Source: Flammeovirgaceae bacterium UBA5585 (GTDB lineage Bacteria > Bacteroidota > Bacteroidia > Cytophagales > Cyclobacteriaceae). Taken from it: a stretch of 64,000 nucleotides of DNA. The stretch is taken from the NCBI GenBank assembly GCA_002425185.1, contig DILT01000003.1, positions 62,001 to 126,000 on the forward strand, in the 5' to 3' direction. Shown here one piece after another: positions 34,582-43,314 of the stretch; position 1 is the stretch's first letter, and every line of letters starts with the position of its first letter. The notes below the pieces were generated by a model. That model did no database searches. It was given only the letters and a program-made list of their open reading frames with translations, and was not told the origin of the DNA. A program made the position numbers and the translations under genes.

Positions 34582-36480
34582 ATGGCTAAAGCTTCAAAAC
34601 CTGAAAAAGCATCATCCATTTTTGATTATACCGAAGACAGCATAAAGTCACTTGACTGGCGGGAACACATCCGGCTTCGACCGGGTATGTACATTGGTAA
34701 ACTGGGAGACGGTTCTTCCAAAGACGATGGCATTTATGTGCTGGTAAAAGAAGTGATGGATAACGCTATCGATGAGCACATGATGGGGCATGGAAAGACC
34801 ATCGATATCAAAATCACCGATAAGGGCGTTACCGTACGTGATTACGGGCGGGGTATTCCGCTGGGTAAGGTGGTGGATGTGGTTTCCAAGATCAACACCG
34901 GTGCAAAATATGATTCAGGAGCCTTTCAAAAATCGGTAGGATTGAATGGAGTAGGTACAAAGGCGGTCAATGCGTTGTCCAACTATTTTAAGGTGCAGGC
35001 TTTCCGCGATGGCCAAACCAAGTTGGCCGAATTCAAAAAGGGTGTACTGACCAACGATCCGCGGGCCGGCAAAACCAGTGAACGTAACGGTACGCTGGTT
35101 GAATTTGAGCCAGATAACACCATGTTCAAGAATTACCACTTCATTCCGGAATACCTGGAAGACCTGATGTGGAACTACGCCTTCCTGAATGCGGGCCTAA
35201 CCATTAACTATAACGGTAAAAAGTTTTACTCCAAGGATGGTTTACTTGATCTGCTTAAGCAGAAAACCGAGCCGGAGGAATTACGCTACCCGATTATCCA
35301 TATCACCGGCAACGATATTGAGTTTGCCCTCACGCATGGCAATCAGTACGGTGAAGAATACTATTCTTTCGTGAATGGTCAGAACACCACACAAGGCGGA
35401 ACACACTTGGCAGCGTTTCGGGAAGGGTTGATTAAAGGGGTTCGGGAATTCTTCAAAAAAGACTTTGATGCTTCCGATATCCGCGCCAGCGTTATTGCCG
35501 CTATTGCCGTGCGGGTGCAGGAACCGGTGTTTGAGTCACAGACAAAAACAAAACTAGGGTCCATCAACATGGCCCCCGATGGACAGTCAGTTCGCTCCTA
35601 TGTTGGCGACTTTGTAGCCAAAGAAATTGAAATTTACCTGCACAAGAATTCATCGGTGGCCGATGCCATGCTTAAGCGCATCATGCAATCGGAACGCGAA
35701 CGCAAGGAGATTGCAGGGATTAAGAAATTAGCCAATGAGCGGGCCAAAAAGGCCAACCTTCACAATAAAAAGCTGCGCGATTGCCGCTTTCATTTTGATG
35801 AAAAAGATGAACGCGGGTTCGGCTCCATGATTTTCATTACCGAAGGTGACTCGGCCAGTGGCTCTATTACCAAATCAAGAAATGTTGAGACGCAAGCCGT
35901 CTTCTCACTAAGGGGCAAGCCGTTAAACTGTTTTGGCTTAACCAAAAAAGTGGTGTATGAAAATGAAGAATTCAACCTGCTGCAACATGCGCTGAATATT
36001 GAAGATGGACTGGATACACTTCGTTATAACAAAGTCATTATTGCCACCGATGCCGATGTTGACGGTATGCACATCCGCTTGTTGCTGATGACCTTTTTTC
36101 TGCAGTTCTTCCCCGACCTGGTAAAAGCCGGGCATGTGTTTATTCTGGAAACTCCGCTTTTCCGGGTACGCAATAAGAAGGAAACCATCTATTGCTACAG
36201 CGAAGAAGAAAAACAAAATGCCGTAAGCAAGTTGGGCAGTAAACCAGAGATTACACGCTTCAAGGGATTGGGTGAAATTTCACCGGAGGAATTCGGGAAG
36301 TTCATTGGCGATAACATCAGGCTGCAGCCTGTGTTGCTGCATAAGGACAGTCACTTGAAGGATATCCTGGAATTCTATATGGGTAAAAATACGCCCGATC
36401 GTCAGGAGTTTATTATTGATAACCTGCGGATTGAATTGGATAAGATTGAAGCCAATGAAGTGGAGGAAATAGCGGTTTAA
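34582..36480 (+). CDS. parE: DNA topoisomerase IV subunit B (ParE-type)
   Basis: 632 residues. The GHKL ATPase is visible in EVMDNAIDEHMMG, RDYGRGIPLG and GLNGVGTKAVNAL, and the TOPRIM metal site in ITEGDSASGS and IATDADVDGMHIR. It lacks the extra insert of Gram-negative GyrB, in line with ParE. With ParC, encoded one gene later, it decatenates chromosomes after replication. An ORF6N-domain gene is inserted between the two subunits. A 168-base AT-rich leader precedes the gene with no sure promoter match. Assignment as topoisomerase IV rather than gyrase rests on the pairing and the ParC-type partner. Confidence 0.93.
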   Translation: MAKASKPEKASSIFDYTEDSIKSLDWREHIRLRPGMYIGKLGDGSSKDDGIYVLVKEVMDNAIDEHMMGHGKTIDIKITDKGVTVRDYGRGIPLGKVVDVVSKINTGAKYDSGAFQKSVGLNGVGTKAVNALSNYFKVQAFRDGQTKLAEFKKGVLTNDPRAGKTSERNGTLVEFEPDNTMFKNYHFIPEYLEDLMWNYAFLNAGLTINYNGKKFYSKDGLLDLLKQKTEPEELRYPIIHITGNDIEFALTHGNQYGEEYYSFVNGQNTTQGGTHLAAFREGLIKGVREFFKKDFDASDIRASVIAAIAVRVQEPVFESQTKTKLGSINMAPDGQSVRSYVGDFVAKEIEIYLHKNSSVADAMLKRIMQSERERKEIAGIKKLANERAKKANLHNKKLRDCRFHFDEKDERGFGSMIFITEGDSASGSITKSRNVETQAVFSLRGKPLNCFGLTKKVVYENEEFNLLQHALNIEDGLDTLRYNKVIIATDADVDGMHIRLLLMTFFLQFFPDLVKAGHVFILETPLFRVRNKKETIYCYSEEEKQNAVSKLGSKPEITRFKGLGEISPEEFGKFIGDNIRLQPVLLHKDSHLKDILEFYMGKNTPDRQEFIIDNLRIELDKIEANEVEEIAV

Positions 36481-36504
36481 ACTTTTTTGAAGAATTATTC
36501 CTAT

Positions 36505-37041
36505 ATGGCCAAGTCTGAAGAACTAGTTATCCCTGAGGAGCGCATTATGGCACGTATCTTTCTTCTTCGAAAAGAAAAGGTAATGCTGGATTTTCACCTT
36601 GCAGAGTTGTATCAGGTTAAAACAAAAGCTTTGAAGCAAGCCGTCAGACGTAATATCGATAGATTTCCTGATGATTTTATGTTTGAACTCACCCAGGAAG
36701 AGTGGTCCGTCTTGAGGTCACAGTTTGTGACCTCAAAGTCAGACTGGGGAGGTATTCGATACCCACCTTTCGCCTTTACGGAGCAGGGAGTGGCCATGCT
36801 ATCCAGTATATTAAGAAGTAAGCGGGCAATTGATATGAACATTGCAATTATCAGAACCTTTGTGTTTCTAAGACGAATGGTGTCTGGTTATAAAGATATC
36901 ATGAGAAAACTTGAGACGATGGAGCGCAAATACGAAGGTCGTTTTAAAGAAATATACAACACCCTCAACTATCTTATTAATCCACCGGAAGGAGAGAAGA
37001 GACCAATCGGATTTAAACGAAAAGACGAGAAAGAAAAATGA
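36505..37041 (+). CDS. ORF6N-domain protein
   Basis: 178 residues from ATG 36505 (MAKSEELVIPEERIMARI). The ORF6N domain (about 8-95) shows the characteristic MLDFHLAELYQVKTKALKQAVRRN, FPDDFMFELTQEEW and PPFAFTEQGVAMLSSILRS; a basic helical C-terminus follows. ORF6N was first described in viral and phage proteins as a putative DNA-binding domain and is common in mobile genes. Here it lies 24 bases after parE and its stop overlaps the parC start by 4 bases (ATGA), so it is translated within the topoisomerase operon. Role unknown. Confidence 0.88.
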   Translation: MAKSEELVIPEERIMARIFLLRKEKVMLDFHLAELYQVKTKALKQAVRRNIDRFPDDFMFELTQEEWSVLRSQFVTSKSDWGGIRYPPFAFTEQGVAMLSSILRSKRAIDMNIAIIRTFVFLRRMVSGYKDIMRKLETMERKYEGRFKEIYNTLNYLINPPEGEKRPIGFKRKDEKEK

Positions 37042-39890
37042 GTAAGAAAAAGTCTGCACCCGTAAGACCTAAAAAATCAAAAGCTGAAAATAAGGGAGAT
37101 GATGGAGCCCACTCAGTAGGCGTGGATGGCCTGTATGAGAATTGGTTTCTTGACTATGCCTCCTATGTAATTCTGGAGCGTGCCGTGCCTCGTATCGAAG
37201 ACGGCCTGAAGCCGGTGCAACGCAGGATCATGCACTCGTTGAAAGAGATGGATGACGGCCGCTTTAATAAGGTGGCTAATGTGATCGGTAATACTATGCA
37301 GTACCATCCGCATGGTGATGCCGCCATAGGAGAGGCCATCGTAAATATCGGGCAGAAAGATATTCTTATTGAAACGCAGGGTAACTGGGGCGATGTACGT
37401 ACAGGCGACAGCGCAGCCGCACCCCGTTACATTGAAGCCAGGCTATCAAAGTTTGCGCTGGATGTTGTTTATAATGCTCAGACTACCGAGTGGCAACTTT
37501 CGTATGATGGACGTAAAAAGGAGCCTGTAACACTGCCTGTCAAATTTCCGCTATTGCTGGCTAATGGCGTTGAAGGTATTGCCGTAGGGCTTTCAACCAA
37601 AATATTACCCCACAATTTTTGTGAACTGATTAAGGCGTCTATCGATGTATTAAAGGGTAAAAACCCCAAAGTTTTCCCCGATTTTCCTACAGGGGGCATT
37701 GGCGATTTTACCGAGTATAACCAGGGTCTGAGGGGAGGTAAAATAAAGGTCAGAGCAAAAATTGATATAGTTGACAAAAAGACACTGGCCATCAGAGAGA
37801 TACCATTCTCTACCACTACCACTTCTTTGATGGAATCCATCGTAAAGGCCAGCGAAAAGGGGCAGATAAAAGTGAAGCAGGTGGTGGATAATACCGCTAA
37901 GGATGTGGAAATACAGATCCACCTGCAGCCGGGTCAATCGCCCGAAGTGGCCATGGATGCGCTCTATGCCTTTACGGATTGCGAAATAAGCATTTCGCCT
38001 AATGCCTGCGTGATTGTGGAAGATAAACCGCAATTCATGACGGTAAATGATATTCTGAAGTACAATACCCAACAAACCGTAAAGCTGCTAAAGCAGGAGT
38101 TGGAGATCAAAAAGGCCGAATTGAAGGAGAAAATCCTGTTTTCATCCCTGGAGAAGATATTCATCGAAAACCGCATTTACCGCGATATTGAAGAGTGCGA
38201 AAGCTGGGAAGAAGTTATTAAAACCATCGATAAGGGCCTGAAACCCCATAAAAAGAAGTTTTACAGGGAAATTACCACCGATGATATTGTCCGGCTTACG
38301 GAAATCAAGATCAAGCGTATTTCCAAATTCGACTCGTTTAAGGCCGATGAGTTGCTCAAAGACCTCGAAAAGCAGTTAAAGGAAACGGAGCACCACCTGA
38401 AACATCTTACCGAGTATGCGATTGCCTACTACCAAAATTTGTTGGATAAATATGGTAAGGGACGTGAACGCAAAACAGAGATCAAGAGCTTCCAGTCGGT
38501 TACGGCAACGGAAGTAATCGCCATCAACCAAAAGCTTTATGTAAACCGGACCGATGGCTTTGTGGGGTATGGACTGAAACGTGATGAATATATCTGCGAT
38601 TGCTCCGAGCTTGATGACATCATCGTTATCCGTAAGGATGGTAAAGCGTTGATCAGTCGTATAGCCGAGCGCGTCTTTATGGGTAAGGATATTTTGTACA
38701 TAGGCGTTTGGAAAAAAGGTGACGATCGCATGGTCTATAACCTGATCTATTCTGATGGTAAATCCGGTAAAGGTTTTGTGAAGCGCTTCACGATGCCAGG
38801 CGTTATCCGTGATAAGGAATATGATTTAACGCAAGGTCATCCGAACTCGAAGATTCATTATGTAACGGGTAATCCGAACGGTGAAGCTGAGATCGTTGAA
38901 GTGAAGTTGTCGCAGTCGAGCACGGCCCGCAAAAAAATATTTGAATTTGATTTTGCTGATCTGGAAGTGAAAGGTCGTGGCGCGCGTGGTAATATTCTTA
39001 CCAAGTATCCCATCCGTAAAGTCGACTTTTTGCAAGCGGGTACTTCAACCTTAGGTAAATTGAATTTGTGGTACGATGCCGATGCCGGTAAGCTGAACAA
39101 AGATGAGCGCGGCAAGTACCTCGGCAAGTTTGCAGGCGAAGATCAGATTATCACCTTCCTGCGCAACGGTTCCTATCGGATAACCGGCTATGATTTAACC
39201 ACCCGCTTTGATCCGGAAAAAACCCTGGCTGTGGAGAAGTTCAATCCTAAAAAAGTGATCTCGGCTGTGTACATCGATGGGGAGTCGAAGCAGCATATGG
39301 TGAAGCGTTTTAAAGTAGAGACTACTACAGCTGACAAAGAATTCGGGTTTATTTCGGAAGCCATAGGTTCGCGCCTTGTATTGGTAACAACGAGCGATAC
39401 ACCGGAAATTGAACTTGAGTTAATTAAAGGAAAGGACAAAAAGAAGGTTACGGAGGTCATCAACCTGGAAGATTTGGTGGATGTGAAAGGATGGAAGGCA
39501 CTGGGCAACCGGCTCAGTCAGTTTAAGGTTACCAAGGTACATTTACCGGACGAGCCGGAAGATCAAGCCCCTGACGAAGCTGACGACACTGAGGCGACCG
39601 AAACCGGAAAGGGTGGCGAGTCGCCAAAAAAAAAAGAAGGGGAGCCCAACGAGCAAGCCAGCCTCTTCGAAGAGCCCAAAAGCCAAAGCAAAGACGACAG
39701 CAACCAAGGCAAAAAAGCAAAGCCAAAAGTCGAGCAGGCAAGCCTCTTCGAAGCGCCCAAGCCAGCTGAAAAAAGCGAGCAAAGCCAAAGCGAGAAAAGT
39801 GAGCCGAAAACGGTAGTCAAGAAAACAGACAAGCCATCGCAAGGCGGTAAAGCATTTGGTGTGGGGGAAACGATTGAGTTGGAGTTATAA
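37038..39890 (+). CDS. parC: DNA topoisomerase IV subunit A (ParC/GyrA family)
   Basis: 950 residues. A lysine-rich start (1-30) precedes the breakage-reunion domain with active Tyr131 in APRYIEARLS. Further family features are VLERAVPRIEDGLKPVQRRI and YHPHGDAAIG. A coiled coil (about 355-470) and a beta-pinwheel C-terminal domain (about 490-835) follow. Residues about 840-950 are a disordered K/E/S/P-rich tail containing the same short string, EQASLFE[EA]PK, at 872-881 and 899-908. The QASLF segments fit the consensus of sliding-clamp-binding peptides (QxxLF). The paired ParE lies upstream. The start ATG overlaps the ORF6N stop by 4 bases. Confidence 0.94.
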   Translation: MSKKKSAPVRPKKSKAENKGDDGAHSVGVDGLYENWFLDYASYVILERAVPRIEDGLKPVQRRIMHSLKEMDDGRFNKVANVIGNTMQYHPHGDAAIGEAIVNIGQKDILIETQGNWGDVRTGDSAAAPRYIEARLSKFALDVVYNAQTTEWQLSYDGRKKEPVTLPVKFPLLLANGVEGIAVGLSTKILPHNFCELIKASIDVLKGKNPKVFPDFPTGGIGDFTEYNQGLRGGKIKVRAKIDIVDKKTLAIREIPFSTTTTSLMESIVKASEKGQIKVKQVVDNTAKDVEIQIHLQPGQSPEVAMDALYAFTDCEISISPNACVIVEDKPQFMTVNDILKYNTQQTVKLLKQELEIKKAELKEKILFSSLEKIFIENRIYRDIEECESWEEVIKTIDKGLKPHKKKFYREITTDDIVRLTEIKIKRISKFDSFKADELLKDLEKQLKETEHHLKHLTEYAIAYYQNLLDKYGKGRERKTEIKSFQSVTATEVIAINQKLYVNRTDGFVGYGLKRDEYICDCSELDDIIVIRKDGKALISRIAERVFMGKDILYIGVWKKGDDRMVYNLIYSDGKSGKGFVKRFTMPGVIRDKEYDLTQGHPNSKIHYVTGNPNGEAEIVEVKLSQSSTARKKIFEFDFADLEVKGRGARGNILTKYPIRKVDFLQAGTSTLGKLNLWYDADAGKLNKDERGKYLGKFAGEDQIITFLRNGSYRITGYDLTTRFDPEKTLAVEKFNPKKVISAVYIDGESKQHMVKRFKVETTTADKEFGFISEAIGSRLVLVTTSDTPEIELELIKGKDKKKVTEVINLEDLVDVKGWKALGNRLSQFKVTKVHLPDEPEDQAPDEADDTEATETGKGGESPKKKEGEPNEQASLFEEPKSQSKDDSNQGKKAKPKVEQASLFEAPKPAEKSEQSQSEKSEPKTVVKKTDKPSQGGKAFGVGETIELEL

Positions 39891-39936
39891 GATGGTGTAT
39901 TATTTATACTTTTGATCTGAACCTGCATGTTCAGTA

Positions 39937-41067
39937 ATGCTGCTTATACCCTTCATCTCCATTGCCGGAATTGCCATTGCGCTGTTTACCTGTAGTCTTA
40001 TTGCCACAAAAGGTAATATTCGTCTTACTGATGGATTATTGATTTCATGGCTCCTGGCACTTGCGCTAAACCAAACTTATTTTCTGCTAACCGGTTTTGA
40101 ATTTTCACAGCTGGTGAGCATCTCGCCTGCCTTGCATCTGGTAGGTATTTCAACGGTTTTACTGCATTCACCATTGTTGTATCTGTTTGCCAGGTTTTCT
40201 TTTTCTAAAAGCCTGAAGGGGTCTGAAGTAATCCATGCTCTTCCTTTTATATTTTTCCTGCTCAGCTTTGGTATATTGCTTGTAATTCACCCGGATAGCC
40301 TCACTTTCAAGTATGGGTTTATCTGGTTTACTGAGAGCATTGTTCCATTTAACTACTATGGGCTTTTTCTTGCATTTGTTGCAGGTGCATATACCATTGC
40401 TGCTTTTCTGGCAATACGCAAACACAAAGCGCATCTTAGCCAAACCCAATCCAGTGAAATCCGAAACGTGCTCAATTGGCTGCAATATTGGATTGTTGCC
40501 GCAATTATCTTCTTTATTGCCACTTATCTTGCCGTAGAGTTATCGGTTTCTAACCGACAATACGATTCCCGGTTTACATTCCAGGTGGTTAGCGTGTTTA
40601 TCACCTTCTATATTGTTTATGTAAGCTTTTGGGGAATACGTAAAACCGATGCATTCCGGAATTTGGCGCCAATCGGGCTGGATCTTTCAACCCCGTTTGT
40701 TACCAATGATAAAGATGCGGATGAGCTGGCGCAGGCATTACAAGAATCACTCGAACGAGATCAGCACTATCTTGATCCTGATCTTTCTTTAATCAGGCTG
40801 GCTGAAATCATGAAAACTCCTCCCGGTAAGCTATCCTATGCTATCAATAATTGTTTGGGTAAGAACTTTTATGACTTTGTAAATGAATATCGGGTAAAGG
40901 AGTTTTTAAAACGGCTTTCTGAAAAGCAATATGCCCACCTTTCACTGCTTGGTTTGGCCTTCGAATGTGGATTCCGGTCCAAATCAACGTTTAATGCTTT
41001 TTTCAAGAAGCAAACCGGTCAAACACCGTCAGCATACAAGAAAAACCTGGAAAAGAAGTCCGTTTAA
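39937..41067 (+). CDS. Membrane-anchored AraC-family transcriptional regulator
   Basis: 376 residues. Seven or eight hydrophobic helices fill residues 1-235, then a cytosolic AraC-type DNA-binding domain (about 265-372): LSLIRLAEIMKTPPGKLSYAINN and FYDFVNEYRVKEFLKRL, then LLGLAFECGFRSKSTFNAFFKKQTGQTPSAYKK. The membrane part probably senses a signal directly or relays it from a partner. This kind of regulator is frequent in Bacteroidota. The next gene (DUF2141) follows after 71 bases on the same strand and may be a target. Confidence 0.88.
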   Translation: MLLIPFISIAGIAIALFTCSLIATKGNIRLTDGLLISWLLALALNQTYFLLTGFEFSQLVSISPALHLVGISTVLLHSPLLYLFARFSFSKSLKGSEVIHALPFIFFLLSFGILLVIHPDSLTFKYGFIWFTESIVPFNYYGLFLAFVAGAYTIAAFLAIRKHKAHLSQTQSSEIRNVLNWLQYWIVAAIIFFIATYLAVELSVSNRQYDSRFTFQVVSVFITFYIVYVSFWGIRKTDAFRNLAPIGLDLSTPFVTNDKDADELAQALQESLERDQHYLDPDLSLIRLAEIMKTPPGKLSYAINNCLGKNFYDFVNEYRVKEFLKRLSEKQYAHLSLLGLAFECGFRSKSTFNAFFKKQTGQTPSAYKKNLEKKSV

Positions 41068-41138
41068 ATTTCTGCGGACGCTCCAACTTTCGGTTGTAAA
41101 TACTTTTGGCTCATGGATTCATAAAATCTTTGTGAGTT

Positions 41139-41552
41139 ATGATACGACCAATTTTACTCGCTGGTGCCTGCATTTCATTTACGATGCTGTGGGCGCAAGA
41201 CACTACCCTTAAAATATCTGTACAAAAAGTTCAACCCGGGCAAGGACACGTTCGGGTCTGTTTATTCGATAATGAAAAGGATTTTTTAAATCGTGCCAGG
41301 CAATGTATTGATGTTGAAGCTACCGGTGAAACTTCAGTTCAAACTACTTTTCAGCAAGTAGAGAATGGCACTTATGCTGTGGTTGTTTACCAGGACATGA
41401 ACAGTAATGGTAAACTGGACAGAAACTGGATGGGGTTACCTGCAGAACCGTATGGTTTTTCGAATAATCCATCAACGCTATTCGGGCCACCGTCATTCAG
41501 TAAAGCGTCTTTTCAACTCACAAAGTCAACATCCATAATCATTCGCTTATGA
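41139..41552 (+). CDS. DUF2141 domain protein, exported
   Basis: 137 residues. Signal peptide (MIRPILLAGACISFTMLWAQ), then the DUF2141 beta-sandwich: KVQPGQGHVRVCLFDNEKDF, NGTYAVVVYQDMNSNGKLD and PAEPYGFSNN. Function not established. Its stop overlaps the start of the next gene by 4 bases (ATGA). A weak AATCTTTG element lies just before the start. Confidence 0.8.
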   Translation: MIRPILLAGACISFTMLWAQDTTLKISVQKVQPGQGHVRVCLFDNEKDFLNRARQCIDVEATGETSVQTTFQQVENGTYAVVVYQDMNSNGKLDRNWMGLPAEPYGFSNNPSTLFGPPSFSKASFQLTKSTSIIIRL

Positions 41553-42301
41553 AGGCGTTTATTCGGCTGTTGCATTTCCAAAGCCGGATACTTTATTATA
41601 CCGGACTTATTCATTTTGTTCTTGCTATCGTTTTCTTGCTGTTGATGGGTATGGATTCCCGTACCGTGCAACAGGAAAGTGTTTGGTTAAAGCCATTTCG
41701 CTTTGCTGTTTCCATCGGTTTATTCACGTGGACATTCGCCTGGTTTACAGGCTTTGTTCAAAAATATACCCGTACAATCAGAGTACTTAACAGGCTGATA
41801 GCTACATGCATGTTTATTGAAATTATATTGATCAGTATGCAATCAGTTAGGGGAGTAGATTCCCATTTCAATGTGAGCACACCTTTTGATGCAACTGTTT
41901 TCTCCATCATGGGTGGTGTTATTGGATTTAATGCCATTGTTGTAGCCATTTGGTTTATAGTTTACAGCTTTTTCGAGAAGGGCGGAGAAGAATATCGCTC
42001 ATCTGTTAGTTGGGGATTGTTGCTCTTTCTGTTGGGTAACTTTTCCGGGTACTTGCTTACCCGGTATGGCTGGCCCTCTGCTATACCAGAAGTAACTCAA
42101 CACATGCCACTTACGGATTGGAAAATGAGCCTTAAAGACCTTCGTATATCCCATGCGTTAGGCTTGCACGCGATACAGGTATTGCCATTATGCCGATATG
42201 TTATTGGCAGGTTGCGATGGAATGGTTTGCTTTTACATTTGGCAGGGGTTGTTTATGGGGTAATATATTTCTTGACTGTGATTTATAGCCTGGAACTTTA
42301 A
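41549..42301 (+). CDS. Multi-pass membrane protein, hypothetical
   Basis: 250 residues with about seven hydrophobic helices. Short recurring motifs: SVWLKPFRFAVSIGLFTW and RISHALGLHAIQVLPLC; conserved-looking His residues in the second could bind a ligand or metal. I do not recognise the family. It is coupled to the DUF2141 gene through a 4-base overlap, so the two are expected to work together, perhaps under the upstream membrane AraC regulator. The 126 bases after its stop, before the convergent beta-glucan locus, contain no obvious hairpin. Confidence 0.6.
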   Translation: MKAFIRLLHFQSRILYYTGLIHFVLAIVFLLLMGMDSRTVQQESVWLKPFRFAVSIGLFTWTFAWFTGFVQKYTRTIRVLNRLIATCMFIEIILISMQSVRGVDSHFNVSTPFDATVFSIMGGVIGFNAIVVAIWFIVYSFFEKGGEEYRSSVSWGLLLFLLGNFSGYLLTRYGWPSAIPEVTQHMPLTDWKMSLKDLRISHALGLHAIQVLPLCRYVIGRLRWNGLLLHLAGVVYGVIYFLTVIYSLEL

Positions 42302-42427
42302 GGATTTTCGAAATCGAAGATGATTATTAGGATATTGTAGCTATGCTGACTTCCGCAAATCTTCTCCTTCAGCAACGTTGGTTTTCTTGCAGCCCAATGG
42401 CAGTTATATTTTGAGATGGCTTCTTAC

Positions 42428-43312
42428 TTAAAACTTCATGTTCTCATGCTTATCCCAAATACCCCAATAGGCGCCAACATCACCTTCGGCCCCCACTTTC
42501 CAGGATTCATCGAAGGATGAGAAATAGAATACTTTGATATCTTCTTCCTTCGACCACTTTTGTGTATTGATGAAATACTTGATGAAATTTTCTTCCGAGG
42601 GCATGGCGGCTCCAAAGTTAGTGCCTTGACTAGGCCAACCCGTCTCGCTGATGATCACCGGCTTACCGTTGGCCGCGCGAACAGCCCTGTTATACATTTC
42701 TTTCATGTACAACAAGGAATAGTCGATATGACATCCTTCCCAATAGGGGTAGCAATTGGCCAGTATCACATCACATGCCGCGGTGATTCTCGGCTTTACA
42801 TCAAATTCAAAATATGCATCAACATAGCCAACCGGAATACCAGGTATGGCCTGCTTAACCCGATTGATAAAGGCGATTAGTTCATCCTCGGTTAAGTCGC
42901 CACGAAGCATCACTTCATTGCCTACTGCGGCTATATCAACATATCCTTCTTTCGCAATTTTAATGAGGTTTTCTAACTCCTGCTGATTTATCTTGTCATC
43001 GTTGCCTAACCATGCGCCTACCAGTGTTTTGATTCCGTACTCTCTTGCAATTTTCGGAATGAGTTCGTTCCCTTCCGTGCAGGAGAATGAACGGACCCAT
43101 TTGGTATAGGGCCGGATGATTTCCATTCTTCTTCTTATTTGTGTTTCAGTGAGGATATCACCTGGCTTTTGTCCTTCGGTATACGCGCTAAAGCCGATGC
43201 CATACATCCTGGCATTCAAAACTTTTCTAAATAGTTCACGCAATGATTCGGCAGTAACTCCTTCAAACGAAAGACCCGCCAGCGATAATAATTTTTCAGC
43301 TTTAGACGACAT
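42428..43312 (-). CDS. Cytosolic GH17-type glycosidase
   Basis: 294 residues, no signal peptide or membrane helix. GH17 signatures: AAVGNEVML with acid/base Glu133 and IISETGWPSQG with nucleophile Glu223. Family GH17 acts on beta-1,3-glucosidic bonds, as hydrolase or transglycosylase. It is the last gene of the beta-glucan locus and starts 2 bases after the stop of the permease-GH17 fusion, whose C-terminal half it resembles closely (for example YTKWVRSFSCTEGNELIPK here versus YTKWVRSFSCTDGNEFIPK there), so the two arose by duplication. Cytosolic placement implies it handles imported oligosaccharides. Confidence 0.85.
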   Translation of the reverse strand: MSSKAEKLLSLAGLSFEGVTAESLRELFRKVLNARMYGIGFSAYTEGQKPGDILTETQIRRRMEIIRPYTKWVRSFSCTEGNELIPKIAREYGIKTLVGAWLGNDDKINQQELENLIKIAKEGYVDIAAVGNEVMLRGDLTEDELIAFINRVKQAIPGIPVGYVDAYFEFDVKPRITAACDVILANCYPYWEGCHIDYSLLYMKEMYNRAVRAANGKPVIISETGWPSQGTNFGAAMPSEENFIKYFINTQKWSKEEDIKVFYFSSFDESWKVGAEGDVGAYWGIWDKHENMKF

Positions 43313-43314
43313 AG

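Noticed and set aside
39543..39842. Long antisense frames opposite the ParC tail
   Set aside because: They result from the low-complexity K/E/S-rich sense codons; no start context or domain.
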